32,491 nt of DNA. Origin: JAWXBT01 sp964523015 (GTDB lineage Bacteria; Bdellovibrionota_C; UBA2361; J135). Under the pieces are notes generated by a model, which was not told the origin of the DNA, did no database searches, and saw only the letters and a program-made list of their open reading frames with translations. The stretch covers positions 1 through 32,491 of the forward strand of contig CAZFXN010000031.1 of NCBI GenBank assembly GCA_964523015.1, read 5' to 3'. The translations under genes were made by a program, and so were the position numbers. This document shows, one piece after another, positions 1 to 7,874 of this stretch (positions within the stretch are counted from its first letter, which is position 1; every line of letters starts with the position of its first letter).

Positions 1-86
1 TTCATCAACACCCTCTTGCTGAGACGTCAAGAACGGTGGATTTTGACCGGTTACATTTTAGGACGTTACAGGCTAAGCTATCAATT

Positions 87-1045
87 ATGAATAATATAAT
101 TTCTCTTAATTTTATCAGTAAGTTAAAGGAGCGAATAGATTCTAATATTACTCTAATACAGGTAGTTTTAGGACCCAGACAGGTTGGAAAGACTAACGAC
201 AGTCTTGAAGCTTATTGAAGATCATTATCAAGATCGTGCTCACTACGTTAGTGCCGATTCCGTATTTAACTCTGACGCAGCATGATTGAGAGAGCAGTGG
301 ATGGAAGCTCGAATGAATAACAAAATCTTGTTTATTGATGAAATTCAAAAATCGCACAACTGGGCTGAAGTTATAAAATCCCTCTACGATGAATCAAAAA
401 AGAATAAGGATGAGGTTAAATGTGTTCTTCTTGGCTCTAGTTCCTTAAAGATTCAAAAGGGATTGACCGAAAGTTTAACCGGACGTTTTCAACTAATTCA
501 AGTCCATCACTGGAATTTTGAGGAATCTCAAAAAGGGTATGGATTATCATTTGAACAATATCTTCATTTTGGCGGTTATCCCGGCTCGTATCAGTTTATT
601 GAGACAGATTCATGGATTGATTATGTAAAAAATTCGATTATTTCTACAGTTATTGAAAAGGATCTTTTGCTTTATCAAACAGTAAAAATCATCATCACCA
701 AAAATCCTACCACTTGCCCCGTGTTTGCCATATTTGCAAACAAGATCAATCTTTTCATCCGAGGATGCTGGTAGAGTTTTTGAGTCTATTGTTGGGTCTC
801 AATTAGTACGGACAGGAGAAGATCTTTATTATTGGAGAAGCGGGAAGTACGAGGTCGATTTTGTCCTAAAGGTCGGAAAGGCTCTGTAAGCTATTGAAGT
901 AAAAAGCGGACGAAGAAAAAGTAGGAATGGACTGGATAAATTTAAAGAGAATTTTCCAAAGTCAAAAGGCTTAATTATATCTAAGGATAACTATTTCGAA
1001 TTTGAAAGCGATCCTCTTGGTTACGTAGAGAAAACTAGCTTTTGA
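87..1045 (+). pseudogene. Decayed DUF4143-type AAA ATPase
   Basis: Remnant of an ATP-binding protein of the AAA/DUF4143 family. A P-loop (GPRQVGKT) lies near base 170 and a Walker B-like LFIDEIQ near 330. Also visible are the family's LLGSSS and GGYPG motifs and a nuclease-like ending (YEVDFVL ... IEVKSG) near 850-910. The reading frame is broken at least four times. An extra base after the P-loop (about 195) shifts the frame. An in-frame TGA follows at 283-285. A second shift lies between about 690 and 764, where roughly 100 residues of the usual middle region seem to be missing. A TAA sits at 886-888 between KAL and AIEVK. No single ORF covers the protein, so it is probably non-functional. 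An intact relative lies at 15596-16960. The family role is poorly defined; some members sit in defence or mobile regions. Confidence 0.85.
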
Positions 1046-1712
1046 CCTTCAGATCAGCCCATTCTTTATTGCCTGAGCCCATGCTCCAAATCCCAACTTT
1101 CCCCTTTTTAATGCGGGTGTCGCTTGTGTCTGAGCAGATTGCTTGCCAGCTAGGGACAGCGTCCCCTTCGGCCCAGACCTTAGCTCTGATCTTTGTGCCG
1201 TTATTGAGAGTAGTCTTTACTTTAATTTTAAAACGGTACCAGGTGCCTGCAACTGGGGTTACTCCAGTGTCTATTGTGCCATCAGTAATTGAGGTTCCAT
1301 GAGGTGCAATGTGAAAGGAGTTTCCGCTAAAGCGACGCAATCTGTAGTAAGTATCAGATTTCTTATAGTCAGAATAAAAGGTCACCCCTACTCCGCCGTC
1401 GTCATCTAAAATTCGCATTTTACCGGTATAAATTAGATTTTTTATCTTTTTATAACCCTTTAATTTGTAGTGAGCGTGAATGTTTGTTAGCTCAGACTCC
1501 GTACGAATTCGAGGAACTTTTTTTACTATTGGAAATGTAAAAAGCTCAGGCGCCGCGGTAAGATCGNNNNNNNNNNTATCAGCCCCAGTTCGTATCCAGG
1601 AGGAGGCAGTAAGATCTAAAGTGTGGGTACTTGTTTGAGCTTTGGCGGAGGTGGTTAGAAACAAAAGCGATGAAAGAATTATAGGATAGAATTTGTTCAT
1701 AGAATTCACCAT
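1035..1712 (-). CDS. Exported lectin-like (concanavalin A-fold) protein, interrupted by N gap
   Basis: A 225-codon ORF including four undetermined residues. The N-terminus is a signal peptide with a hydrophobic stretch (PIILSSLLFLTT) and a likely cleavage after AKA, so the product is probably periplasmic or secreted. The remainder is rich in beta-strand-like segments: TGKMRILDDDGGVGVTFYS, TYYRLRRFSG and TWYRFKIKVKT, ending with GKVGIWSMGSGNKEWADLKV. This pattern resembles concanavalin A-like/LamG-type jelly-roll domains that bind or process glycans. That is inferred from the pattern, and no catalytic residues could be identified. The start could be the first ATG or an internal ATG four codons later (MNKF); neither has a clear ribosome binding site. 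Its 3' end overlaps the convergent pseudogene by about 11 bases. Confidence 0.6.
   Translation of the reverse strand: MVNSMNKFYPIILSSLLFLTTSAKAQTSTHTLDLTASSWIRTGADXXXXDLTAAPELFTFPIVKKVPRIRTESELTNIHAHYKLKGYKKIKNLIYTGKMRILDDDGGVGVTFYSDYKKSDTYYRLRRFSGNSFHIAPHGTSITDGTIDTGVTPVAGTWYRFKIKVKTTLNNGTKIRAKVWAEGDAVPSWQAICSDTSDTRIKKGKVGIWSMGSGNKEWADLKVKS
1567..1576. other. Assembly gap (10 N)
   Basis: Ten undetermined bases lie inside the lectin-like gene. The reading frame is the same on both sides, but the true gap length is unknown, so the protein length is uncertain. Confidence 0.99.
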
Positions 1713-1896
1713 ATTAATGAGGGATACTGAAAATTTAATCCTATTTACAGGACCCGATAATGATTCGGCAGTAAGGGATCAAGTCTAAATACTACCTTAC
1801 TAAAGTTATATTATGGGGCAATAGGTTGGTAATTTTGTTTAGAAAAAAGGGAGTAAGTTCGTTGCATTATATCAATGCTTCTTTGCTACATCTTTG

Positions 1897-2307
1897 CTAC
1901 CTCGATTTTACCACATCGATAAAATTACCAAAATCTCCTAGATGATTTTCAACAATCATCTTAACTATTTCAATATTTAGGGTTTGATATTGGTGAACTG
2001 CTATATTCCTAAAGCCAACCATTCTTTTCATAGATATCAGTAGTTCTGGAGAGATCAGGCTTTTTTCAGCTAAAAGCTCGAATGCTTCTCGGCTAGTTTG
2101 TGGCACGCCAAGTTTCTTTTTTCGGATTAGTCGCATGGCGAGATCTATCGTTGCATCACAAGCTCTTTGTAGATTTAAAACGATTGAATCCTGTTTTGTA
2201 ATATTATCAAAAAGATTGAGCTGATTGTTCTGATACTCAGCATTTACCCGTTGAATGCACCGTTCAATAATTTTCGATTTATTTACAATTACGTTATCTA
2301 TGACCAT
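1897..2307 (-). CDS. hepT: HepT-like HEPN toxin (RNase-type)
   Basis: A 136-residue all-helical protein of the HEPN/DUF86 family. It carries the diagnostic RX4HXY motif as R100-NIAV-H105-Q-Y107. In HepT proteins R and H form the ribonuclease active site at the dimer interface. The Tyr is the residue adenylylated by the partner MntA antitoxin. The gene starts inside the end of the upstream mntA-like gene with a 14-base overlap, so the two are translationally coupled as a toxin-antitoxin unit. Length is normal for the family. The catalytic motif looks intact, so the toxin should be active. The target RNA cannot be told from sequence. Confidence 0.88.
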   Translation of the reverse strand: MVIDNVIVNKSKIIERCIQRVNAEYQNNQLNLFDNITKQDSIVLNLQRACDATIDLAMRLIRKKKLGVPQTSREAFELLAEKSLISPELLISMKRMVGFRNIAVHQYQTLNIEIVKMIVENHLGDFGNFIDVVKSR

Positions 2308-2707
2308 CGGTAGAGTCGCTTGAATAAAAATCAGTTAAAATCTCAGCCCGTTCCTCATTTAAATGGGCATATCGTGAACAAACTAATACTTCATATTCTG
2401 CTTGTTCATTAGGATCTACACAGAAGATCAACCTTCCACTTATGAGCACTTCGGCGCGCATAACCTCAGAGGCTTGTTTTAGGTCAACCAGATCGACATC
2501 GCGATTTAAAATATTAGCGATATCGCACTGAATATTAAAACGCTCTACTTGACCAATTTTATCTGAGGATAAAAAAGCGAGATCAATATCACTTTCTTTA
2601 TTCTCCTCTCCTATTGCAGCAGAGCCAAAAAAGTAGAGAAGTCTAAGATTAGGGATCTTATCTTTAAGTATTTGGACAAGAGTTTGATCGTTCGGGTTTT
2701 GCTCCAT
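2294..2707 (-). CDS. mntA: MntA-like nucleotidyltransferase antitoxin
   Basis: Minimal nucleotidyltransferase of the MNT family, the usual antitoxin to HepT. The GSX10DXD signature is complete (FFGSAAIGEE ... SDIDLAF), with Gly-Ser on the nucleotide-binding turn and two Asp residues for metal binding. MntA proteins use ATP to adenylylate the HepT tyrosine and so silence the toxin. I chose the ATG at 2705-2707. An in-frame TTG at 2741-2743 would add 12 residues, but neither start has a clear Shine-Dalgarno sequence. The gene precedes hepT and overlaps it by 14 bases. A second, divergent copy of this pair lies at 5278-6071. Confidence 0.87.
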   Translation of the reverse strand: MEQNPNDQTLVQILKDKIPNLRLLYFFGSAAIGEENKESDIDLAFLSSDKIGQVERFNIQCDIANILNRDVDLVDLKQASEVMRAEVLISGRLIFCVDPNEQAEYEVLVCSRYAHLNEERAEILTDFYSSDSTDGHR

Positions 2708-2952
2708 GGAGGCAATGTTAATAGAGTCGAGTTTTAAAGACAAGAAAGTAAAAATCTAGGTAAAATAAGGATATAAAGATTTTCCAAATAACTTAGAAAT
2801 TAAACTCTGGTAGATTCAAGTTTGCAATTTAGTTAATTTTCACAATAGAGTTCATGAAATAGAAGTAAAATCATATACTTACATAATGTTAGCTTGTTTT
2901 TCAATGGCCAAGTATTAGTTCTAATGCGATGTGTGATTTTATCATTATCATA

Positions 2953-2974
2953 AAATGTTCCACGTGGAACATTT
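2953..2974. promoter_or_regulatory. parS: parS centromere site 1
   Basis: Perfect 22-base palindrome whose 16-base core, TGTTCCACGTGGAACA (2956-2971), matches the ParB-binding parS consensus of proteobacteria. It lies about 250 bases upstream of parA. Confidence 0.95.
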
Positions 2975-3114
2975 GCAGTGCGCCTTAACTACAATAGTTC
3001 CTCGCTATTAAATTTAGAATCACCCTCCCCTATTTAGCACACCGTATCTATAGATAAACCAATTCTGATTTTTACTACTCACTTGAATTTCTTTAATATG
3101 TTTTGATCTAAAAA

Positions 3115-3138
3115 AAAATGTTCCACGTGGAACATTTT
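3115..3138. promoter_or_regulatory. parS: parS centromere site 2
   Basis: Perfect 24-base palindrome with the same 16-base core (3119-3134), flanked by A and T tracts. It sits about 85 bases before the parA start, where ParB loading could also affect parAB transcription. Confidence 0.95.
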
Positions 3139-3221
3139 AATCTCCTTTTTTACTTTAAATCATTTGCACTAAGATTTTCATAATGATACCCCATTAGTTA
3201 CAGTCGTAAGGAGTAATTAAT

Positions 3222-4022
3222 ATGACCCAAGTTATTGCAGTTTCAAATCAAAAAGGCGGCGTAGGAAAGACAACAAGCTCTGTTAGTTTGGCTGCTGAGC
3301 TATCACTACTAGGCCGAAAAGTCCTGCTTATTGATTTCGATCCTCAGGGCAATACCACTAGCGGACTTGGTGTTGAGCGACCTGATGAGGGTGAAGATCT
3401 ATACGATGTTTTTTTTGGACGAATTCCTCTTTCAAGTATAGTTCAATCTACCCCACATACTGAGCTTAGGACTTTAAAGATAGCTGCCTCAACTAAAGAC
3501 TTAATTGGTATTGAAGTTGAACTTGGAAAGACTCCAGGACGTGAGCTGATTTTAAAGACCCAGTTAAAATTGCTTAAGGGTAGCTTTGATTATGTCATTA
3601 TTGATTGCCCACCATCCTTAGGGCTATTAACGTTAAATGCTCTTGGAGCGGCTGACTCAGTGCTTATACCGCTTCAGTCGGAGTACTATGCCCTAGAGGG
3701 AGTTTCTGCACTTATAGAGACTATTAACTTTGTACGTCAAACATTTAATGAGAATTTACATATACTTGGAGTCTTTTTGACCATGTACGATTCTCGTACT
3801 AAACTCTCTGTTCAGGTTGAGGATGAAGCAAGGAAATTTTTTGTGGACACTATGTTCGATACAGTGATTCCAAGAAGTATCAGACTCTCAGAGGCTCCGA
3901 GTCATGGGCGACCAATCGCGCTTTATGATCCAACTTCACCAGGAGGGCAAGCATACGCAAGGCTTGCACTTGAGCTTGATGAGAGAGTTTTTGGATCAAA
4001 GGAGAAAATTGTGAATGCATAA
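3222..4022 (+). CDS. parA: Chromosome-partitioning ATPase ParA (Soj)
   Basis: A 266-residue P-loop ATPase of the ParA/MinD class that drives segregation of replicated origins together with ParB and parS. The deviant Walker A motif (KGGVGKTT, residues 11-18) carries the signature Lys11. Further motifs are VLLIDFDPQGN and YVIIDCPPSLGLLTLNAL (switch region). Length and start are standard. An AAGGAG ribosome binding site precedes the ATG. parB follows after 184 bases that contain a hairpin element and a third parS site, so the two genes are probably cotranscribed. The usual companions gidB and mnmG are absent. Their place is taken by toxin-antitoxin genes on both sides. Confidence 0.97.
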   Translation: MTQVIAVSNQKGGVGKTTSSVSLAAELSLLGRKVLLIDFDPQGNTTSGLGVERPDEGEDLYDVFFGRIPLSSIVQSTPHTELRTLKIAASTKDLIGIEVELGKTPGRELILKTQLKLLKGSFDYVIIDCPPSLGLLTLNALGAADSVLIPLQSEYYALEGVSALIETINFVRQTFNENLHILGVFLTMYDSRTKLSVQVEDEARKFFVDTMFDTVIPRSIRLSEAPSHGRPIALYDPTSPGGQAYARLALELDERVFGSKEKIVNA

Positions 4023-4051
4023 GAGATCGATTTAGCCATGGTGAATAAAAT

Positions 4052-4131
4052 GGAGGTCCGGTGCTTATATTTTTGGAGGACCTTCCAAGCGAAGCGAGCG
4101 GGAGTACCGAAAATATAAGCACAGGCCCTCC
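4052..4131. repeat. Intra-operon hairpin element A (shared core)
   Basis: Large imperfect palindrome between parA and parB. The perfect 13-base arms are 4061-4073 (GTGCTTATATTTT) and 4110-4122. An outer 8-base pair of arms with one mismatch (4052-4059 and 4124-4131) extends the stem to about 22 bases. The loop holds GGAGGACCT (4075-4083), CCAAGCGAAGC (4085-4095) and AGCGAGCGGGAGTACC (4093-4108). The same GGAGGACCT and 16-base string recur on the opposite strand in the hairpin between atpD and atpC (30767-30889), although the arms there are unrelated. Confidence 0.85.
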
Positions 4132-4138
4132 GCCCCAG

Positions 4139-4160
4139 AAATGTTCCACGTGGAACATTT
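4139..4160. promoter_or_regulatory. parS: parS centromere site 3
   Basis: Perfect 22-base palindrome with the same 16-base core (4142-4157), located between parA and parB about 45 bases before the parB start. Confidence 0.95.
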
Positions 4161-4206
4161 TGAATTTAGGATAGTTTGCAGATAGTTTAAATATTAGGAA
4201 CTAAAA

Positions 4207-5244
4207 ATGAGTAATTCAGTAAAAAAAGGCCGTACGGCATTAGGAAGGGGGCTTAGCTCTCTTATTTCAACTCCAGTTGTTCCATTAAAGAGCAATAGGA
4301 TAGTGAGCGCATTTCCACTGAATCCGTCATCTCCGGGACACAATGGGAACTTGGCTGAAGATCTATCTCGCAATCAAGAGGCATCGGCCAATGAAATTTC
4401 TACCAGCAGTGAAGCTAGGTTCGAAGGTGGATCGACTCTGTTAGATAGATCCTTGATCGTGCCTAACTCAGCGCAACCAAGAAAGACATTCGTTGATGCT
4501 GAGATTAAAGAGTTGGCCGAGTCGATAAAAAACATGGGAGTTCTACAGCCAATCTTGGTGCGTCCTGGAAAAGGAGCTAATGATGGTAAATATGAAATCG
4601 TAGCAGGAGAGAGGAGATGGCGAGCAAGTGAAATCGCAAAACTTGAACAACTACCTGTAATTATTAAAGAATTAAGTGATTGGGAATCTTTAGAGATAGC
4701 GCTTGTTGAGAACGTGCAGAGAGCTGATCTAAATGTTTTAGAAGAAGCAAAAGCGTATCAACGACTAATGGATCAATATTCATTAAGTCAGCAAGATGTC
4801 GCAGATAGGATCGGAAAAGAAAGAGCAACCGTTGCCAATATTTTAAGAATTTTAAAACTCCCGAATGATGTTCAAAATTTTATAGAGAAAGGGGAGTTAA
4901 CTTTAGGTCATGCCAAGGCTCTTCTTTCTGTTAAAGATCCACGGGCTCAACTAAGCCTCGCAAAAAAAGCTGTTGAAGATGGACTTTCGGTTAGAGCACT
5001 TGAAACCATTGTGTCACAGAGCGCACCTCTTGATGGAAGTAAGCAGGCTGCCCTTATGGGTGGAGGAATTGCTCCTGCAAGTGGACGTAGGCTCGTTACA
5101 TTTTTCCCTGAAATTGTTGAAAAATTACGCCGTAAAATGGGAACTAAAGTACTGATTAAACACAATAAATCTGGCAAAGGTAGAATTGAGATTGAGTATT
5201 TTTCAGAGGCTGAACTCGAAAGGTTGATTGAGATTTTGTCTTAG
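4207..5244 (+). CDS. parB: Chromosome-partitioning protein ParB (Spo0J)
   Basis: A 345-residue parS-binding CTPase clamp. The short N-terminal ParA-stimulating peptide reads ALGRGLSSLIS, with the conserved Arg. A low-complexity linker follows. The N-terminal CTP-binding domain shows PNSAQPRKTF and GERRWRA (residues 134-140), then ALVENVQRADLNVLEEA. The central helix-turn-helix is SQQDVADRIGKERATVANILR. A C-terminal dimerisation segment ends the protein. The three parS sites within 1.3 kb are its loading sites. The linker between the N-terminal peptide and the core is somewhat long (about 70 residues) but not abnormal. Confidence 0.97.
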   Translation: MSNSVKKGRTALGRGLSSLISTPVVPLKSNRIVSAFPLNPSSPGHNGNLAEDLSRNQEASANEISTSSEARFEGGSTLLDRSLIVPNSAQPRKTFVDAEIKELAESIKNMGVLQPILVRPGKGANDGKYEIVAGERRWRASEIAKLEQLPVIIKELSDWESLEIALVENVQRADLNVLEEAKAYQRLMDQYSLSQQDVADRIGKERATVANILRILKLPNDVQNFIEKGELTLGHAKALLSVKDPRAQLSLAKKAVEDGLSVRALETIVSQSAPLDGSKQAALMGGGIAPASGRRLVTFFPEIVEKLRRKMGTKVLIKHNKSGKGRIEIEYFSEAELERLIEILS

Positions 5245-5277
5245 TTCCGAAATACATTTCAGAGCTAGGATAAGAGG

Positions 5278-5649
5278 ATGGAAAATATTAGCGATCCAAG
5301 AATTAAAGAGATCTGTAAGGAGCATAATCTTGATGTAATGATCCTCTTTGGTTCTAAAGTTACTGGGATAACCCATCCTGAGAGTGATACTGATATTGCA
5401 ATCAAAGCAGCGTCCGAACTCTCACTTCCGGAGCTTTTATCTCTTGGGGCCAAGTTAGATAAGATTTTTGGTGATACAGATGTTGTTGATATGAACACCG
5501 CTCCACCATTATTACTCGGTGCTATCACTCATAACGGAAAAGTTTTATATGAATCCACTCCAGGACTCGGCGTGACCGCACGCGTTTGGGGAATGAATCA
5601 ATACTTAGATTATGAGCCTTACCTTAGAAGAATGCGCCAAGGAATTTAA
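5278..5649 (+). CDS. mntA: MntA-like nucleotidyltransferase antitoxin (second pair)
   Basis: A 123-residue minimal nucleotidyltransferase with intact GSX10DXD: LFGS at residues 23-26 and D37-T-D39. Its role is as for the first pair, AMPylation of the neighbouring HepT toxin. It begins 33 bases after parB on the same strand, so it could be read through from the par operon; a purine-rich AGGATAAGAGG precedes the ATG. Beyond the motif it shows little similarity to the copy at 2294-2707. Two separate acquisitions are therefore more likely than a recent local duplication. Confidence 0.88.
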   Translation: MENISDPRIKEICKEHNLDVMILFGSKVTGITHPESDTDIAIKAASELSLPELLSLGAKLDKIFGDTDVVDMNTAPPLLLGAITHNGKVLYESTPGLGVTARVWGMNQYLDYEPYLRRMRQGI

Positions 5650-5651
5650 AG

Positions 5652-6071
5652 ATGAATCCAATCAAAATCGACCTATTATCAAGAAAAAGACAGTATATCG
5701 AATCTGAAGTAAAGATCTTATCAAAGCTATTAAAGATAAAAGAAACTAAAATTATCGATGAAATAATCGAACGAGCTTTATGTCACTCAGTGCAAAATGT
5801 AATATCTGCTGTCATCGATATATCTCAGCATATTATCGCAGAAAGTACAGGAACCGTACCATCTACCTATGTTGAGTGTATTGAGCAATTGGGGGATCTT
5901 AAAGTTTTACCTCCTGCCTTTGCCCGAGAGTTCTCGGAGGCTGTCAAGTTAAGAAATGTCGTAGCCCATCTTTATGAGAATTTACGGATGGATATTATCT
6001 GGTCGCATACTCCGAAATTAATCAAAGATGCCGGCAAGTTTGCTGCAGCAATTAAAAAGCTAGAAAAATAA
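5652..6071 (+). CDS. hepT: HepT-like HEPN toxin (second pair)
   Basis: A 139-residue helical HEPN/DUF86 protein with intact RX4HXY: R101-NVVA-H106-L-Y108. It starts two bases after the stop of the upstream mntA-like gene, giving the antitoxin-first order typical of HepT/MntA modules. All catalytic and AMP-acceptor residues are present, so it is probably functional. An inverted repeat (6126-6158) follows and may end the transcript. Confidence 0.88.
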   Translation: MNPIKIDLLSRKRQYIESEVKILSKLLKIKETKIIDEIIERALCHSVQNVISAVIDISQHIIAESTGTVPSTYVECIEQLGDLKVLPPAFAREFSEAVKLRNVVAHLYENLRMDIIWSHTPKLIKDAGKFAAAIKKLEK

Positions 6072-6125
6072 AAAGTATAAATTGTACATTAAATTCCCGA
6101 TGAAATGTAGATGAAATAAAAATGT

Positions 6126-6158
6126 ATAAGGGTGACCAAGTCACGTGATAACCCTTAT
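6126..6158. terminator. Inverted repeat, possible terminator
   Basis: Perfect 8-base arms, ATAAGGGT (6126-6133) and ACCCTTAT (6151-6158), with a smaller internal dyad (GTGA/TCAC). It follows the second hepT gene and precedes the GC-rich island. No T-run follows, so a rho-independent terminator is only a weak call. Confidence 0.35.
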
Positions 6159-6272
6159 GTAACCTGCCTTTAATGGCTGGTATTCAGATCCAGAAAGTTC
6201 ACCTTTATGATGAATTTGGACCACGAGCGAGACAGAGAAGGCTAGGGGAGTCTGTCATCTCTCTTCGCCCAT

Positions 6273-7289
6273 TTAACTCTGATGCTCAACTACCTTGGCG
6301 TCATCAACCAAGCTTTCAGTGGACACACCTTGAGGTCCGATCGCCAGCTTCTTCCTTCGAAGGTTCACCCTGAACCACCGAAGGATGCGCTTAATCAGGC
6401 GTTCCTCAGGGTACATCGGCTTTAATGGGCGAGCCCAGACCCGACGAACGAATCGCTGGATACCAAGCTCCAGAATCTCTCGCTCCTCAGAGTCCATTCT
6501 CTCAGCGATCGTCGGTACGTGGGGTGCCTTTTCGAGGAACATCCACTCGCGATCTTCGCTTGACTCAGGCTCTTCCAGATCCTTTAGGATCTCCCGCGCA
6601 ACTTCCGGAGGCACGACATCATCGCTCTTGCTGGAGACGATCATGACCGGGCACTGAATTTTGCTAAGGAGGAATCCAAAAACGACCTGAAGGTATAGGA
6701 TCGACGACCCGGTCCATGCAGGGATACGGGTGTGATACGGACGACCCTCTGCCTCTTCTGTTTCGGGGTCATCAGAGATCGATCCTGCAGGGATCGACCA
6801 ATAGTTAGACCACCGATGAATAGGCCAGAGGATCCACTGCATTGTTGCCCCGAACCAGAGGAGGTTTTGCACCTTTCTGAACAGGGTTCTCGCAGCAGAG
6901 ATCAGGATGACTGCTCTCACCTTATCAGGGTGACGGGCTGCCAGGATACCGGCAACTAGCGCGCCAGTTGAGATCCCCATCAGCACCACCGGGGATTTCA
7001 CCCTTTTGTGGTGCTCAAGGAACCGTTTTTCAGCCTTCCTAAGCATGTGCCAGGAGCGGGTCCGGGCAAACTCAGGAAAGCTCTCTTGGCCGGGCAGGTT
7101 CTCGGCAAAGAATGTGGCATTCTCAGTGGTGTTTAGGATTTTTCCAACCAGCTCTCCGTCTTTTGCAAAACGGGTAAGGCCAGGGAAAAATACTACCGAC
7201 TTAGCAGGATCGCCTTCGATGACAAAGGCATCTGCATTGTGTCGGTTGACGATGGCTCCCCTCGGAGGAGCCATGCGGAAAAGTTTCAC
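6273..7289 (-). CDS. Alpha/beta hydrolase (lysophospholipase/serine-lipase-like) on a GC-rich island
   Basis: A 338-residue alpha/beta-hydrolase. The nucleophile elbow reads VVLMGISTGALVAG (GxSxG). The acid is probably in VSSKSDDVVPP and the base His in KAPHVPTI, in canonical order. A helical cap lies in the middle (FGATMQWILWPIHRWSNYW). No signal peptide is visible, and the substrate is unknown. The start is a GTG at 7287-7289 with a strong GGAGGAG ribosome binding site about seven bases upstream; MAPPRG is an internal Met. By hand count GC is about 55-58% here, against under 40% in the genes on both sides, and codon use differs accordingly. This points to recent transfer or to an assembly join. 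The C-terminal 40 residues look like a variable extension. Confidence 0.85.
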   Translation of the reverse strand: MKLFRMAPPRGAIVNRHNADAFVIEGDPAKSVVFFPGLTRFAKDGELVGKILNTTENATFFAENLPGQESFPEFARTRSWHMLRKAEKRFLEHHKRVKSPVVLMGISTGALVAGILAARHPDKVRAVILISAARTLFRKVQNLLWFGATMQWILWPIHRWSNYWSIPAGSISDDPETEEAEGRPYHTRIPAWTGSSILYLQVVFGFLLSKIQCPVMIVSSKSDDVVPPEVAREILKDLEEPESSEDREWMFLEKAPHVPTIAERMDSEEREILELGIQRFVRRVWARPLKPMYPEERLIKRILRWFRVNLRRKKLAIGPQGVSTESLVDDAKVVEHQS

Positions 7290-7874
7290 ACGAGTCTCCT
7301 CCGGAATTCACCGGGTCAGAGGGGGTAGGGATGGGGATGTAAACAGAAAAAAACCGTACTTGCGACTTGGAGCCACCCGTACTTTCAGAGATTTTTAAGA
7401 TTGAAGATCTTTCAAAGCACGGAGTGAACTCTCAGCTTCTTCCCTTATTCACAATGTCAAACAGCGATAGTGGGCGGAATCTATACTTGAATATCTAAAT
7501 GACTATATAAACACAATATAAACGCGGCATAGACGAATACCACCTGGATAACAAATATAATTTTAATCTAAACCCCACTGCAACTTATCTGAGATCATAT
7601 GCCTTAATAAAGCGTTAACAAAGGCAAAAAATGATTATCAGGGAATGCCTGATTTGTTTATTAGGAGAGAGGATCACGATACATTAGCTTACTTTCTGTT
7701 ATTTAAGTTGTTGTATGTTAGATCCTCGATTTCAACCTCCAATTGTAGTCTCTGAGGCTTTGCCGTTGTTTTTTGAAATTACGGGTCTACTTAAGGGCAC
7801 TAAGCATGAGCATGAAACTTAGGGAAATTAAGGTCAGTTATGCTTAATTCCGCCATCTGTGATACACCACTTCG
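7290..7874. other. Intergenic region before the helicase
   Basis: The first 100 bases continue the GC-rich island. From about 7400 composition returns to AT-rich. The ORF across 7006-7398 is a shadow of the hydrolase gene. I see no RNA gene, repeat or convincing promoter. A long leader for the helicase is possible, since no Shine-Dalgarno sequence precedes its ATG. Confidence 0.5.

Larger units (their letters stand above)
2744..3221. other. parA upstream region with two parS sites
   Basis: Non-coding, very AT-rich DNA between the divergent mntA-hepT pair and parA. The only strong signals are two parS palindromes, listed separately, and the Shine-Dalgarno AAGGAG about nine bases before parA. 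I see no DnaA-box cluster and no tRNA. No convincing promoter was found by eye. Confidence 0.7.

Noticed and set aside
1..86. Tail of an insertion sequence at the window start
   Set aside because: The few codons available do not match any transposase I can recognise and no terminal repeat is visible.
1042..1302. Plus-strand ORF opposite the lectin-like gene
   Set aside because: Shadow frame. The minus-strand frame has a signal peptide and domain-like sequence.
2744..3221. Replication origin (oriC) next to parS
   Set aside because: AT-rich, but I found no cluster of DnaA boxes and no dnaA or gidB gene.
6385..7398. Several plus-strand ORFs in the GC-rich island
   Set aside because: They lie opposite or across the end of the hydrolase gene, are Arg/Ser/Pro-rich, and arise from high GC. 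The hydrolase has the catalytic motifs and a ribosome binding site.
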